NCBI GenBank assembly: GCA_002104905.1 | Contig: MCFE01000004.1 | Location: forward strand, 1 to 64,000 | DNA length: 64,000 bases | DNA from: Basidiobolus meristosporus CBS 931.73 | Lineage: Eukaryota; Basidiobolomycota; Basidiobolomycetes; Basidiobolales; Basidiobolaceae | Reading direction: 5' to 3' | Shown: positions 32,179-44,278 of the stretch, piece by piece | Layout: every line of letters starts with the position of its first letter | Numbering within the stretch: position 1 is the stretch's first letter | The notes under the pieces: generated by a model | Told to the model about the DNA's origin: nothing | Databases searched by the model: none | The model's input: the letters and a program-made list of their open reading frames with translations, nothing else | Made by a program: the position numbers and the translations under genes

Positions 32179-33583
32179 CTAGAGGTCACGGACCAGACTT
32201 CTGACTGCATCGATGGTTCCAATGATACAACTGATCCAGCCGACAATCATCGTGATCGCACAAAGAACCAAATGCATCCAGCCTACATTTCTCCATCCGA
32301 AAAGCTTCAAGAAGAATGCTACTGGGAAGACAAAGATAATCTGGGTGTTCATCAGAGCACCAATCAAAGACATGAAATCACCAATGGCGGGAACGAACAT
32401 AGCAACCAGGCAGAACACCACGATTAGTGCGATTCTTAGGAGCGTGCGGAAGATAAACTCTTTAGCCTTGCCCATGTAGTTGGGATCGATCTTCAGATAA
32501 TTCTCGATATCAAGCGAGAAGTTGATCAACAGAATGGGGGCAGTGAAGAGGATATGGAGGGTAATGGCCACACGAGCAGCAATGGTAAGCCCATTCATGT
32601 AGAAATTGTTGAATACCGGCGATTGGGTGGATTGACCATAAGCCAGATAACTGAAAACACCCGCTGCCATGTACATCACCAAGGTAGTGAACATGGCTGC
32701 AGAAAGGACGGGGGTCCAAGCCTTCCGGTTGCGCATATTCAACTCTACAGAAGGAAACACCGGGCTTCCACCAAACGACAAACTAATGGATGCTAGGGTA
32801 ATGGGAAGACCCGACCCAATGATAAACTTGTGCTCGGTGTTAGCAGGACCGAGAGGTCCAGCATGATCATTACGATTCGAAATACCAACAATTGTAATGA
32901 CAATTACGGTAAACAAGGTGGTGATAACCCCAAATACACTAAAATAGGAAAGAGTTAGTTTGTTACCCGAAATACAGATTTGAAACCCATTAGACTTACG
33001 CCAACAAGTGCACCTCCTTCATATTCTTGAAGATCAAGAAGGGGACACAAACGACTGCGGCGGAGATGATGGTCCATACTTTTAGGTTGATATCAGTTCC
33101 GGCATAATCGACCAACTCTTTCAGATTCGTGGCAATCAACATGATGAAAATACAACCGACACCAAAGTAAAACCACATTACGAAGCACTGCACAACGTAA
33201 TAACCCGGTTTGCCGAAGGCTGCCTCTCCGACTGCACTATAGCCGCTTAGACGAGTTTTCTTGTCGTGGTATAGGCAGAGGATGATAAGATGTCCGGTAT
33301 AGATGCAAAGTAGACAGCAGAACACGGTGATGATGGTACCAAACCAACCACTCTGGGTGAAAGAGAAGCCCATCTGCAAGACGCCAGTTCCCGCAATAAC
33401 GCACCTATCGAAGGGAATTTGGAATCACGTAAATACGGGATGTGATGGAAAGAATCAACGCGAAATAGCTGCTTACACAATGTTGAAAAAAGCAGCGAAG
33501 TTGGAGGATTGACCCTCCTCGGTGCTGGCCACCTCCACTATTTCACTGGAGTTAGTGAACTCGTTGCTCAATTTCTTCGACAT
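32179..33583 (-). CDS. Amino-acid transporter, AAAP (Aa_trans) family
   Basis: Three exons start at ATG 33581-33583. The first codes MSKKLSNEFTNSSEIVEVAS and ends in FFNIV. After a phase-2 intron of about 80 nt comes CVIAGTGVLQMGFSFTQSGW, the conserved first transmembrane segment of the AAAP family. An intron between about 32941 and 32995 joins EVHLLA to VFGVITTLFTVIVITIVG. About eleven hydrophobic segments follow, including GSPVFPSVELNMRNRK (the usual SIQ-like loop region), TIAARVAITLHILFTAPILL and WISCIIGTIDAVRSL at the end. The family moves neutral amino acids with protons at the vacuolar or plasma membrane. The substrate is not evident; AVT-type vacuolar transporters are the closest fungal relatives I know. 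Confidence 0.85.
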
Positions 33584-34886
33584 ATATTGCGGCAAAAGAG
33601 ATAAAATTGCTGTCTATTAATATTGGCAACACTAGGCCCACCCGGGCTCTTATATCTGCACCAGGTGGTCATCACGATTGGTCAAAGAGCTTAGTAAAAA
33701 AACCCATATAAGTGCTGTCTAAAAAGGGAAGCGTCAAACATTGGTAAAGAACGTGAATTAGGAAGCGTTAAACCCAATGGTATCCGTTGTCTGATCGGCT
33801 AGTGGTTGAAGAAGCAACTCTCCGTCAAATCGGGTAATGTATCCACACTAATGTCAAGTGGCCTAACGCACTGGTTGGGGATCCACTTACCAATTAGTGT
33901 TAAGGCTTTCATTCTAGAAGGCTAATATTTATCGCTCAGATTCGCCCGACAAATCAAGTACAGACGTACCAATTACCAATGCGATAAATCGCTCAGCTTG
34001 ATCGAATGACCCGCTGGATTGTGATACGGCGCTAGCTATTTTCAACCTGTGAGCCACGTTGTGGACATTCCCTAATATAAGTGATATACACTGAGAGTGC
34101 TCTATTTCCTGGTAAAACATCACCATACATCGATGGGTCATAATAACTCATTCTCCATCTAGGAAATGCTACGATTGACTGCAAAACTAGCGCATCTGAA
34201 TTGAATCCTTATCCAGGAAATGCTTTGTCAGCAAGGCCTGTGCATCGGAATTGTCACCATGTCCAAGAAACACTACCATGACTGGCGAAAGAACCTCACC
34301 TCACACGAGCAAACCTCTGTGATCACTGTAGCACCCAAAGATACACTCTGCGGCAGTTGTGTGAATTGAACCGAAAACAATACCTGGTTCGAGGTGCGAT
34401 TGATATTAAGCTTAATTGCAAGATATAGGTCAAGCTTCCCGTTTACTCCAAAAGATGCATCCGAAAATAATCTCGCCATTCAGAATGGTGTTGGACTCTA
34501 CTATATGGGTATTAAAATTTACCATTTACTGGGGACGAGTTCAATTATAAACATTTTTGCGCTATCTTTGCGCTATCTATGTTGGTATCCAGGCCTTGGT
34601 CCTAAATATTTTCCCTACTGTTCTTGATGGTGAGATCACCTTCATTATTTGGAAAGCCGATAGCTGGTTCAAGAAGGTCAGAGTAATCATGACTCATGTT
34701 AATGACCTCGACTGTTTTGGAATGTCTGGATGGATTTATTATGTTTCGGTTTAATCGAGAACTTATCCAATCTTGTCTAAATTTGACAACATCATCGATG
34801 TTTCCAGTGGCAAGTTTAGTTGCGTCAATAGATGATTAAATATAGGGAGAATTGAGTAGCTCAACCTCTCCATTACTACGGTTTAT
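33584..34886. other. Intergenic, no gene recognised
   Basis: Short frames on both strands (33929-34141, 34273-34479, 34394-34627) give no recognisable protein. Probably the transporter promoter plus the 3' region of the EBP gene. Confidence 0.45.
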
Positions 34887-35617
34887 CTATTTATGCTTCT
34901 TAGAAGAGATGGCTTTTTGTGCCACAGCCATGCCCCGATAAATGGCTCCCCAAGATTGGTTGATCAAGACAATCGGGATGATGGTCCAGAATGCGTTCAT
35001 GACAACGAAGTAGAACCAAAAGTAGAGAGGATGAGGATCACAATGTGGGGAGCCCTCAAACAAGGTGGTAAGATAGTACAGCACACATCCGTAGAGTTGG
35101 CAGATGGAGACCGAGATTTGAGCAACATGGCGGCCTGGAGAGTTGGTGTAAATGGCATAAGCAGTATAAAAGGCTAAAGGACCATCAATGAACTACGATA
35201 AAGACACGTTAGGTTCGGAGAGCGCTCGCGATATTCATAGTGGAAAATACTTACTGCGGTGATTCTCTCCATGTTGACGACAAAGGAGTCGCTGCTTAAA
35301 TATCTTGAATCTCCCTTGGAGTACTCCTTCCAAACCTGGCCCAAGATGGCTTGGTCACCAGCAAGTGAGGAATGAAACACGGCGAAATAACCTTCGAGGA
35401 ACATATGGATGAAGCCACAAATAACACACCACATGAAGATCAGTCTATCTCCAGCGCTAACTCGCTTTCTGAAGATGATGATGCCGGCAGCCAAGAGAAT
35501 GACACCGAAAGTGGAAAACAACACCGTTAGAATGTAGTCCATTCCTAAAGTGTTGGCAACATAGTGTGGTAATAGGAGATCTCGAGGGTAATACGGGTGG
35601 TTAACTGGTGTGGCCAT
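34887..35617 (-). CDS. EBP: Emopamil-binding protein-type sterol delta8-delta7 isomerase
   Basis: Two exons join at about 35254/35194 (ERITA then FIDGPLAFYTAYAIYT). The protein aligns along its length with animal and plant EBP: HPYYPRDLLLPHY near the start, CVICGFIHMFLEGYFAVFHS, LAGDQAILGQVWKEYSKGDS, VVNMERITA, CQLYGCVLYYLTTLFEGS, HPLYFWFYFVVMNAFW and a basic tail SSKKHK like an ER-retention signal. The His and Glu of the FIHxxxEG motif and the Glu of MERITA are the expected active-site residues. It isomerises the sterol ring B double bond in the ER during ergosterol or cholesterol-type synthesis. Yeast uses the unrelated ERG2 for this step. Confidence 0.92.
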
Positions 35618-37422
35618 CCTGAATAGCTGCTAAGAGAGGTGGGCTCGAGGCGATAAAAGCGGAAGGATAAGTAATGAGAGGGTAGAATTCTTTTATTCAC
35701 CCGGTTCAAGCCCACCAAACCTCATCATACCTTAGTAATATTAGGAAAATCGGCGGGTAGAGTTCATACTATTAAGAGGACAATCACTACCGGTTGCTCC
35801 AGAATTACGGGTTGGTATTGGTTGGAATATCCCACAGAGGGGCTCTAGAATATGGAAATGCCAGGACCCAATGATTAGCGAAGTATCGGATTAATTAATT
35901 TTCACAAATCATCGGTGAATATTGATGCAATTAAGCAGCGAGTCAAAGCAACCGCGATGGGCCATATCTTAGACGCATCTTCTCTAGCAGAATTCATGTT
36001 GTGAGACTGAAATACACCTATGAGTAGCGCGTTTTGGGTGGTTGTTGATGGTGGTGAGTGTGGTAGAGTATGGGCTTGTTCACTCGCATGTTGGTGATCA
36101 AATTGTACAGGGCAATTGTACAGGGCATTTATGCAAAACAGGCTGTAGTTAGAGGCTTATGCCTGATAAGCATGGAGATATCCATAACTAGGTATTGCCT
36201 ATCATTTGTAGCTATTTGCAATAATTACAAGCCATCACTCCGATGAAAATAGGAGACTGGCTATGCCACAAATGGACAGCATCCCAAGCACACTTCAAAT
36301 GACCATTCCAGTAATGTCACTCGTGGTTAGCCCGCACACAACCATCTTATGTTCTTGGAGCACCATTTGCCTGAAGACGGTAATGGCAGATTAAATGATT
36401 TGGGCAGGTTGTCAGAGACAAAGAATCGAACAAACTCTATTCTCATTACAAGAGGTTACACAATATATGTCCGGTGTAGTATATCAATACTATAGATAAA
36501 ACAAGAGGAATTGGAGATGAAACGACCAAGTAACACATTGCCCCCAAAGGATTTCATTTGGATACAGATCTTGTGCAATTTCATTAAAGCCAAAGGAATT
36601 AAGCGCACCTGAAGTACACAGTAAAACATACAGGCTGTACCATTCAGTACACTCATGCGAAAAGGAAAGAAAATGAATGAGATTGTGCTTTTCAAACTTG
36701 TCACATACCTTGATGCGCCTAGGATTTGTCCACACTACGCTTTTCAGGTGGCCAATCACAGGAGAGGTTGGCCCACCGATTTGATTACGCTTAATTATGT
36801 CCCAATTGGGCTTTTAGCAATCCTTAATATCATCGAGGAGATTGAATTGGTCAATCTTATTTATTTAAGGAAAGCGTAAACAAAACTCGATGTTGGCTAA
36901 CTGGGGAATGGTGCTTGGGGGACAGGTTTAGAGAAGCGTTAGCACTAAAAGCCACACACCAGGCGACGAGGAAGAGAGAGGCGTGCATACTTGCTGTGGA
37001 CTAGGGTTTTTGTTGGCAGCTTCCCCGGATTGACTAGATTGAAATTTTCTTTTCATTAAATATCCAATTTTAAGGTACTCGAGTTGGCAGTGAATGGGTG
37101 ATAATTAGTGACCCCACTTATCATAGGTCATGAGAATGGTAATATTCCCTTGATGTCGAGATCCATCAGGCTTTAATATTTACGAGTGAATCACGCACCT
37201 GACTCTGTTGCAAGCTTGTGCACAACTTGCAAGATTTCTTTTCCTTTTCCCTTTCCCTTTCCCTTCTTTTTTACTTAGGGTGTCGGAGCATACTTTGTGC
37301 ATTTTGGTTCTTTTCTAACTTTCGTTTGGGGCCCATTTCTTCGCCCCCCGCTTTTGTCTTTTCTATCCAAAAGGTGTTCCTTTTTAGCCCTCGACCGCCC
37401 TTTTCTTATTATTTATCACCTA
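35618..37422. other. Intergenic, no gene recognised
   Basis: About 1.8 kb. A short direct repeat (ttgtacagggca twice) lies at about 36104-36127. A C/T-rich tract made of ttccc units at 37240-37270 lies in the leader of the downstream kinase gene. Frames at 36456-36879 on either strand look non-coding. Confidence 0.5.
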
Positions 37423-40400
37423 ATGACTTCACTGGGGAGTATGAACAGTGCTCGATTTTCCTGTCTGGATACGAAGAAATCCCAGGAGGTTGTAGATAAG
37501 GCTCGAGCGGACCAACAGTTGAAAATACAACAGGCCGCTCAAGAGTTTCTCGAGTCAGTCCTCGGGCACCCACTTCCCCACGGTGACCTTCACCAATCCC
37601 TACGTGATGGCGTTTTGTTGTGCGAGTAAGAATGAAGTGTTTACTTTCGCTCTTTTCGACGGTCTACTTATCCCGCAAAATAGAATGTTGAACAAGCTCA
37701 AACCAGACGCAATCCCACAAGTCAGTACGAAAAAGATGCCCTTCTTTCAGGTTAGAAATTGCTCTCCCCCCGCACTTCTCTTCCCACGTGCACGTCTCAA
37801 AAATTGCCAGGGTTCGTTAACGCTCCTTGAAATAGATGCAGAACATTTCCCACTTTTTGGAAGCGTGTAGCAAACTAGGTTTGCAGAAATTCGATCTTTT
37901 CGAGACGGTGGACTTATACGAGAAAAAGAACATGCCCAGGGTGAGTTGGTTGACGGTCTCTGGTCCACTGGCCAGACCAAACTTATTGAACCTTGCTTCC
38001 TTCCACCAGGTTATCTTTACCATCCTTAGCATCGAAAGAATCATCGCTGGCGTGCCTCTTAGTCGTAGAACGCAATCATTTAACGAGCACGTTAACCCTA
38101 TAGGTCAACTCAGCCCGAGTTCTCCTAGTCCACTCTCCAACTCGATCAAGAATGTCGAAGGCAAGTTCGACGAGAAGCTTCAGAATTCTCCTCCAGATGA
38201 GTCCTTTGAATCGTTCGATAGCTCGACCAATAGCGACTCTGGATACGTATCCTATCCGTCACAAGCAGCTCAAGCTCACATCACCATTCGAAAGAAGAAG
38301 AACTGCTACCAAGTCATAGAGAACCAGGATTTGGAGGAGGTCAGTTTTGTGAGCGTGTTCAATCGCCGAAAGTCCAATTCTCCATTCACTCGGACGCGGT
38401 GCCTTTCCGAAACTCTTCAAAATACAAGTATTTCGACGGTCGTTGCTTCTGAAGAGGATTCCTCAACTGAGGTGCTTCATTCACACTACACAATGAGCAA
38501 CCTCAATAACGATTCCGAGCCCAAGACACCTGACATCATCTCCTCTGCAAGGTCGAGGAGGACTCATCTATCAAATACCTTCGAAGAACAAAGCCCAAGG
38601 AGGTACTCGGATCGTATTTCGCCCACCAAAGCTATCCGTTCACGTTGTCTGTCGGACAATTTCGACGAGAGTAGCGTCCATGAGCTTACACAACGGGTGG
38701 CTCACAACCGAACTATCCGGTCCCGGTGTCTGTCAGAGAGCAAATACGACGATTACAATAGTAGAGCGTATATCCCCAATGTCGTTCGTCACAGTGATAG
38801 TGTTCGCGGTGGCCGGACGGCCACAGTTAGAGACAGGCTTGAGGTGTATTCGGAGATATCACATGTCATTTCACAATATGTATGATCCACACTAGCTGTT
38901 CTCTCTCCAAGTTTGCACTAATTCCAAGTTACTGCTTTCTAGCAAATGGGAAATCGCATTGGCAAGGGCCAGTTCGGAACAGTATACAAGTAAGCAGTGG
39001 CTCTCAATAAGCAGCAACAGTCAAACGAGTCACTTACGTATTGTCGTGTACAGGGCCTTGAATTTAGAGAATGGACAAATTGTTGCCGTGAAGCGTATGA
39101 AGATCATCGATCACAAAGAATACATTGATTCATTAATGGTAAATACGGTCAGTTCCCCGTTCAATCCTAGCTAAGCATAACGTATTCCCACCAGAACGAG
39201 GTAGAGTTACTGAAATCGCTTAGCCACCCACAAATTGTAAAATATGAAGGCTCCATCCGGACCGACGACTCCTTGTACATTGTCATCGAGTAAGTGGCGT
39301 TGAAAGACCGATCCTTCGCCAGGGCTAATCCACGTCAACCCAGATACGTTGAGAATGGCTCATTGCTGAAAACTTTGAAAGATTTCGGTGGACGTTTCCC
39401 CGAGAAATTGGTAAAGAAGTACGCGCTGAAGATACTGGAGGGGCTTATGTATCTTCACGACCAAAAAGTAAGTACTTTGATGAGCAAGACACCATGGTTA
39501 CCATTACATCTGACCATGATTAGGTAGTCCACTGCGACTTGAAGGCCGCGAACATTCTGAGCACCAAGAACGGAAACATCAAACTGAGCGACTTTGGAGT
39601 TTCTTTAAATCTCAAGCTTCTTGAATCGAATCTAACCAATGTCAGTGCCAACCCGACGGTTGCTGGTACACCCAACTGGAGTATGTGCGATTTTCATGTT
39701 CCACTCCAAAGGATCCTAATCCAATACTTTATTTCGCAGTGGCACCTGAGATAATAGAGTTACAGGGAGCTTCCACCGCCTCTGATATATGGTATGTTCC
39801 ATATGGAACCTACCATTTTCGGTACTAAACCGTCCACTTTTTCTATAGGAGTCTTGGTTGTACTATAGTAGAGCTTCTGACGGGCAAGCCGCCGTACTAT
39901 GATTTGATGCCCCTGACAGCCTTGTTTAGGATCGTGGAAGATGACTGCCCTCCACTACCGGAGAACATATCTGACGTACGCTAACATCGCTTCCTTTGAT
40001 GTGTATTCAATCCCTCACCAGCTCCACTACTACAGAAAATGAGGAGCTTCCTGCTGCAGTGTTTCCAGAAAGACCCAAGTATGAGGCCCACCGCACGGGA
40101 GCTTTACCGCCACGATTGGCTGGTAGAGCACCGCGTTGTACACGTAAAACATGGTTCGATGGCATCCAAATCTGAATAACACTGACCAAATAATGGGCCC
40201 ATCCAGGAGCTTCGCAAGAACGGAAGCATAAGATCGCTCGAGAAAATCGCGGTGCAAGTGGAAGGAAGCCCCTTCAGCCGCTCGTCATTACCGCCTAACC
40301 GGATAGATAGTCTGATTTCGCACGATCGTACCAGGTCGGATACGGATGCGGTAAGACATCCGGTGAGTGTAATCTGATGGATCTATGATTCCCAGCCAAA

Positions 40401-41015
40401 TTCTAATCATCAGTTAATAGCCACGGACCCATCGTTTTGTGAAGTGTTCATTTAACAAAGGTAAGTTACCCCTTCCGGATTCCCCCGCCCCATCATGGTT
40501 CTCACCCGTTCTCTAGCTGTTGTGGAGTGTCGGATATGCCAAGTGTATGTCAAGAAGCGGGCATTTTTCTGCGACGGTGAGTGATCCGAACTGTACTGGC
40601 GTCCTTCCAAACGAGTTAACTCATCTTTCCACCAAAACCGGTTTCGTTAGAATGCGGCCTGGTGTGTCACGTTGAATGTGCAAGTTCCAGCGCATCCGCA
40701 TGCGAGCCTAGAACACCGGTATGCGCATTATGGGCAGAACACTCCACAGTATACAGGGACTAACCTATTCTACGAATGCAGCACAACACTCCGATGAACA
40801 GTGTCGGGAGCGCTACGTCCAGAAGGGTAAACGGCGCGGGCTACATACGGCAAAATAGCCAGTCACCAGGCAGGATTCAGGATGGAAGCGTTTACGAGCA
40901 GAGCAGCAACGCGTCGGTAACAGGGTCTAATTATCTGGATGGTCGATTCTCACGGTTTCGAGCCCGCAAGCTGAAAAAGTCCAGCAGACCACCACAGGAT
41001 TGTTGTATCTCTTAA
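37423..41015 (+). CDS. Cdc7/SepH-type septation kinase with CH and C1-like domains and possible CAAX end
   Basis: About fifteen exons. A calponin-homology domain comes first: [29 protein letters not shown], then [31 protein letters not shown] and [10 protein letters not shown]. About 280 Ser-rich residues follow. The kinase domain has the Gly loop [12 protein letters not shown], the lysine in [19 protein letters not shown] (Cys where most kinases have Arg), KLSDFG, then [20 protein letters not shown] and [12 protein letters not shown], which mark the Cdc7/SepH/MAP3K-epsilon group. Near the C-terminus a C1-like zinc finger spans HRFVK to CASSSASAC, with H-13-C-2-C-10-C-2-C-4-H-2-C-7-C. The protein ends [18 protein letters not shown], a basic stretch plus CaaX. 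In fungi this kinase drives septation (SIN); here it may bind actin and membrane directly. Introns were placed by eye. Confidence 0.85.
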
Positions 41016-41546
41016 CGTACTCCAATCCGTACCCTCCATGCTGCATCCCAATTCACTATATTTCAATCCCCTCATTTATTATATCAACTAATATATAGTT
41101 TTGTTTACCAATCACTGCCCTCTTATCATGTTTGTATTAGTAAATGCCCCATCATATCTGCTATTCGTTTCCCTCGACCTCGTTAACCATGGCCTTCATC
41201 ATTCCACCACATGCACTTAACGGACTCTGCGTGTTACCAATAAATCTCGTGGACACATGTGTTTTTCCTGGTTATTGCCTGATTCTGTTTATACGATGGA
41301 TGGTGCTGAAGCGCTGTATTTCTGGGCTGATGGTAGGGAAGGGGTGGGGATTCAATAGAAATCTGAACTGAACCTTGCGTGTAGGCGACGAATGAACGAA
41401 TAAAGTAAGAATGATTAAGAAGTCTTCTTGGTTGGGGTAGCATGGTAGTATTATTGGTGGTGTATCACTATCACTAGATTTTCAATTGATACAAGCCATG
41501 GTAGGTGACATCGCTTGCTCTGTGTGATATGCAGCCCAGTATTAAG
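41016..41546. other. Convergent 3' region between the kinase and the septin
   Basis: No coding signal is trusted. The small frames at 41144-41371 plus and 41234-41443 minus overlap each other and lack features. Confidence 0.45.
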
Positions 41547-43298
41547 TTAATATTTCTTGTATGGCTTAGGGGACTGAGCACTGCTCAATGCTTCAACCTC
41601 GGCTTCTAGCTGCTTAACAAGGTTGTGTCCAGACTCAAGGTCTTCATTCAAGCGGACGCGTTCGGCAATCAACTACAAAAAAGCAAGTCCAGGCGTTAGA
41701 TAATACCAGTAACCAGATGGTCTACTACAAATGGTTACTCTTTGCTCCCACTGACGGAATCTAGCCTCTTCCAGCTTGACTTGCTCAGCAAATCTCTTAT
41801 GTAGAGCTTCCTCTTCATCCTTATGCTTCTTATTTTCGGGTCTTTGCCTAAAAAAATAAGGAGTCAGCAAGGTGGTGGAGATACAGAAGGGATGGCACTG
41901 CGCTTACTTGGGCTCAGGATGGCTCATGAACAAGTTGCGGAAGTTATCATAATGGATTTCTTCGGTGGAGGAGATCAAATCAAGCATGTGTGCTCTGAAT
42001 AAGATAGCTGGTTCAGAATGGTAAATAGACTCGAAGTGGATAGAGAGGTGCTTTACCTGATCAACAAGTCCCGAAGCTTCTTGAAATCACAATGAGCATC
42101 ATTCTCCACTACAGTGGCTGCATTAGAATACCACAACTTGCTGACGTTTTAATATACTTTATCGGCTTACCTTCTACAATACCCCATGGGTATTCTCTTC
42201 CCTTGACTGTTCTTCCATCCTTACTTGTGACATCAACATCACTTCCGATGATAGCAAAAGGCATGGCACTCTGATTAAGGAATGTGTTCGAATTAAATGG
42301 GCTCTATCCACTGTTATACTCAGTTACCAATTACCATGATATCCTTGTTTCTAGAGGAGGTTTCCTCGTCATCGCTTTCGATGGGACAGGTGTAAACTCG
42401 AATATCTTGCGCAGAAATGGTCTCTCTAATCTGAAAGATTTCAAGATGATCATGTTAGCGGCACCAAGATTAACCGAGCAGAAGCTTAGCTTACCCTTTT
42501 CTTGAATTGTTGAAGGGCGAATGGAGATAGTGTGTCCGCTTTGGCAATCACAGGAATAAGATTAACACGAGAGCTAAGGTGCTTCATGATCTCAATATCG
42601 AGTGGTTTCAAGCTATCATGCGAAATTGTCAAATGGAATAAGCGCTCAAATTCATGAGGAATACGATTTTCTACATGGTGCTTACCTGTGCCCAGTAGGT
42701 CTGATAAAGTAAAGGCAAACATGGACCCGCATATCGATTATCCCTTTTCTGACTGGCTGCTGCTCTTGCTTCATGTAGGATTCGTACTGACCATCAATGA
42801 AGTCCACAATGGGGATCCAACTATCGCTGTTATCCACATAATCACCAAAGCCAGGGGTGTCGATAACGTTGAGCTTGACGTTGAACATCTTTTCCTCCAG
42901 TTCTAAATAAGTTCAAATGTTAAGTGGGTACTCGGCCAATCCTCTTGAGGGCCCACAAGTTCGAACGTACCAGCTTTAGTGACAGTGATCTCCACAGTCT
43001 TTTCTAATTGCTTTGTGTGTCTCTTCTCCTGTTCTTTGTAATCTTTGATGGTAGTGGTGAACAGGGTGTTAATAAAAGTGGTCTTTCCGAGTCCGGATTC
43101 CCCTAGATGACCAGAGCATAGTTTAGAATATTTACTCTTGAGGATAATGAGGGCCAGTCGACACTCTCACTTACCTACGACCATGATAGTGAAATCGGAC
43201 CCTTGCTTGGTGACGATTTTATGCCTTTGGTTGGGTAGATTGGCTATGCCAATACCTTTAGTATTTATTCTTGAAGTCTCAGTAGTATTGACAGGCAT
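41547..43298 (-). CDS. CDC3: Septin, CDC3/AspB-type
   Basis: About eight exons from ATG at 43296-43298 to TAA at 41547-41549. The start MPVNTTETSRINTKGIGIAN leads to NLPNQRHKIVTKQGSDFTIM, typical of the CDC3/AspB group. GTPase motifs are G1 GESGLGKTTFINTLF, G3 VIDTPGFGDYVDNSDSW and G4 PVIAKADTL. The septin unique element is seen in part as WGIVE and HCDFKKLRDLLI, then THMLDLISSTEEIHYDNFR. The C-terminal coiled coil reads EEEALHKRFAEQVKLEEARF, RQWEQR and RLNEDLESGHNLVKQLEAEV. Septins form hetero-oligomeric filaments at the septum and bud or hyphal neck. The alternating short exons match fungal CDC3 length. Splice points were placed by frame. Confidence 0.92.
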
Positions 43299-44278
43299 TT
43301 TTTTGAGTAATAGCGTTGATACAAAGAGTGGGTAATGGGAAGACCTCGCTAAGAATACAATTCACTCCGAGTCTAATGATGTAGTTGGAGTGGCAAGGGG
43401 CGAACTGGAATGATCACGTGCCACACGCATCTCCTTAAATTTCTCCTGTATCTGAATCAATCATGGTCATTCCAATTTCCCTCCAAAAATCCTTCTCAGA
43501 CAAAGGCAATTGATTGATATGTACTTCTTCGCACTTACATGAATGGAGGGCAATTGAGCATCGCTCTGTAGGGTATTCGACAAGATCGACATGACTGTTT
43601 AAGGAGACAAGTGAAGTGAATGAGCCATCAATGACCAAGTTTAAGCTAAATCTTAATTGTTACCTTAATAAATTGGATACCCGCTTGTATCCTATATTTG
43701 GTATTCTTTAATATATGAATATACCAAACCAGCGAATCAAAGGGGCTCCATCCAATCACCAAAATATAGAATAAATTCGGTGTTTGTTCCCTGAATTAGC
43801 CTGCTGGTTAAAAGATATAACCCTCACAATTTCCCGGATGAGCAATGTAGTAAAGGCTCTTTTGTTTACCTATCAATAAGGCCAGCACGGCTAAGGCCCT
43901 GCGTTCCTTCATCCTTCACTGTGGATGATCCTTATTCGGGGTTTCGATGAGGAAGGAGCAGCATATGGCATGCTGACCAGACGCAGTTATGCGGTATTTA
44001 TTATTAGCATATAAATGGGGCTCAATAAATCACTTTACTGCGTCTAACCAGAGTGCTCATTGAAATCAATCAATCTTGTTATCTCCAGTGAGCGACAGTC
44101 ATTGACAATTCAATATACCTATGTACATGTGAAAACTATCAAAGAACTCACCTTGGCTATTGTAAGCACAGAGCATTTGATAAACCTAGGTTCACCTCAT
44201 CCAGGTATCAATGCACTTGTGGCTGATGCGTTACTTGAGCCTGTTGTGTATTTGAATGCTCTACCTTGGAAATAATAT
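43299..44278. other. Intergenic between SFP1 and the septin
   Basis: A 67-codon minus-strand frame at 43435-43638 contains a perfect gtaagt donor but matches nothing I recognise. Otherwise AT-rich non-coding sequence. Confidence 0.4.

Noticed and set aside
43435-43638. 67-codon minus-strand frame with a gtaagt donor
   Set aside because: No recognisable domain, and neighbouring exons could not be found.
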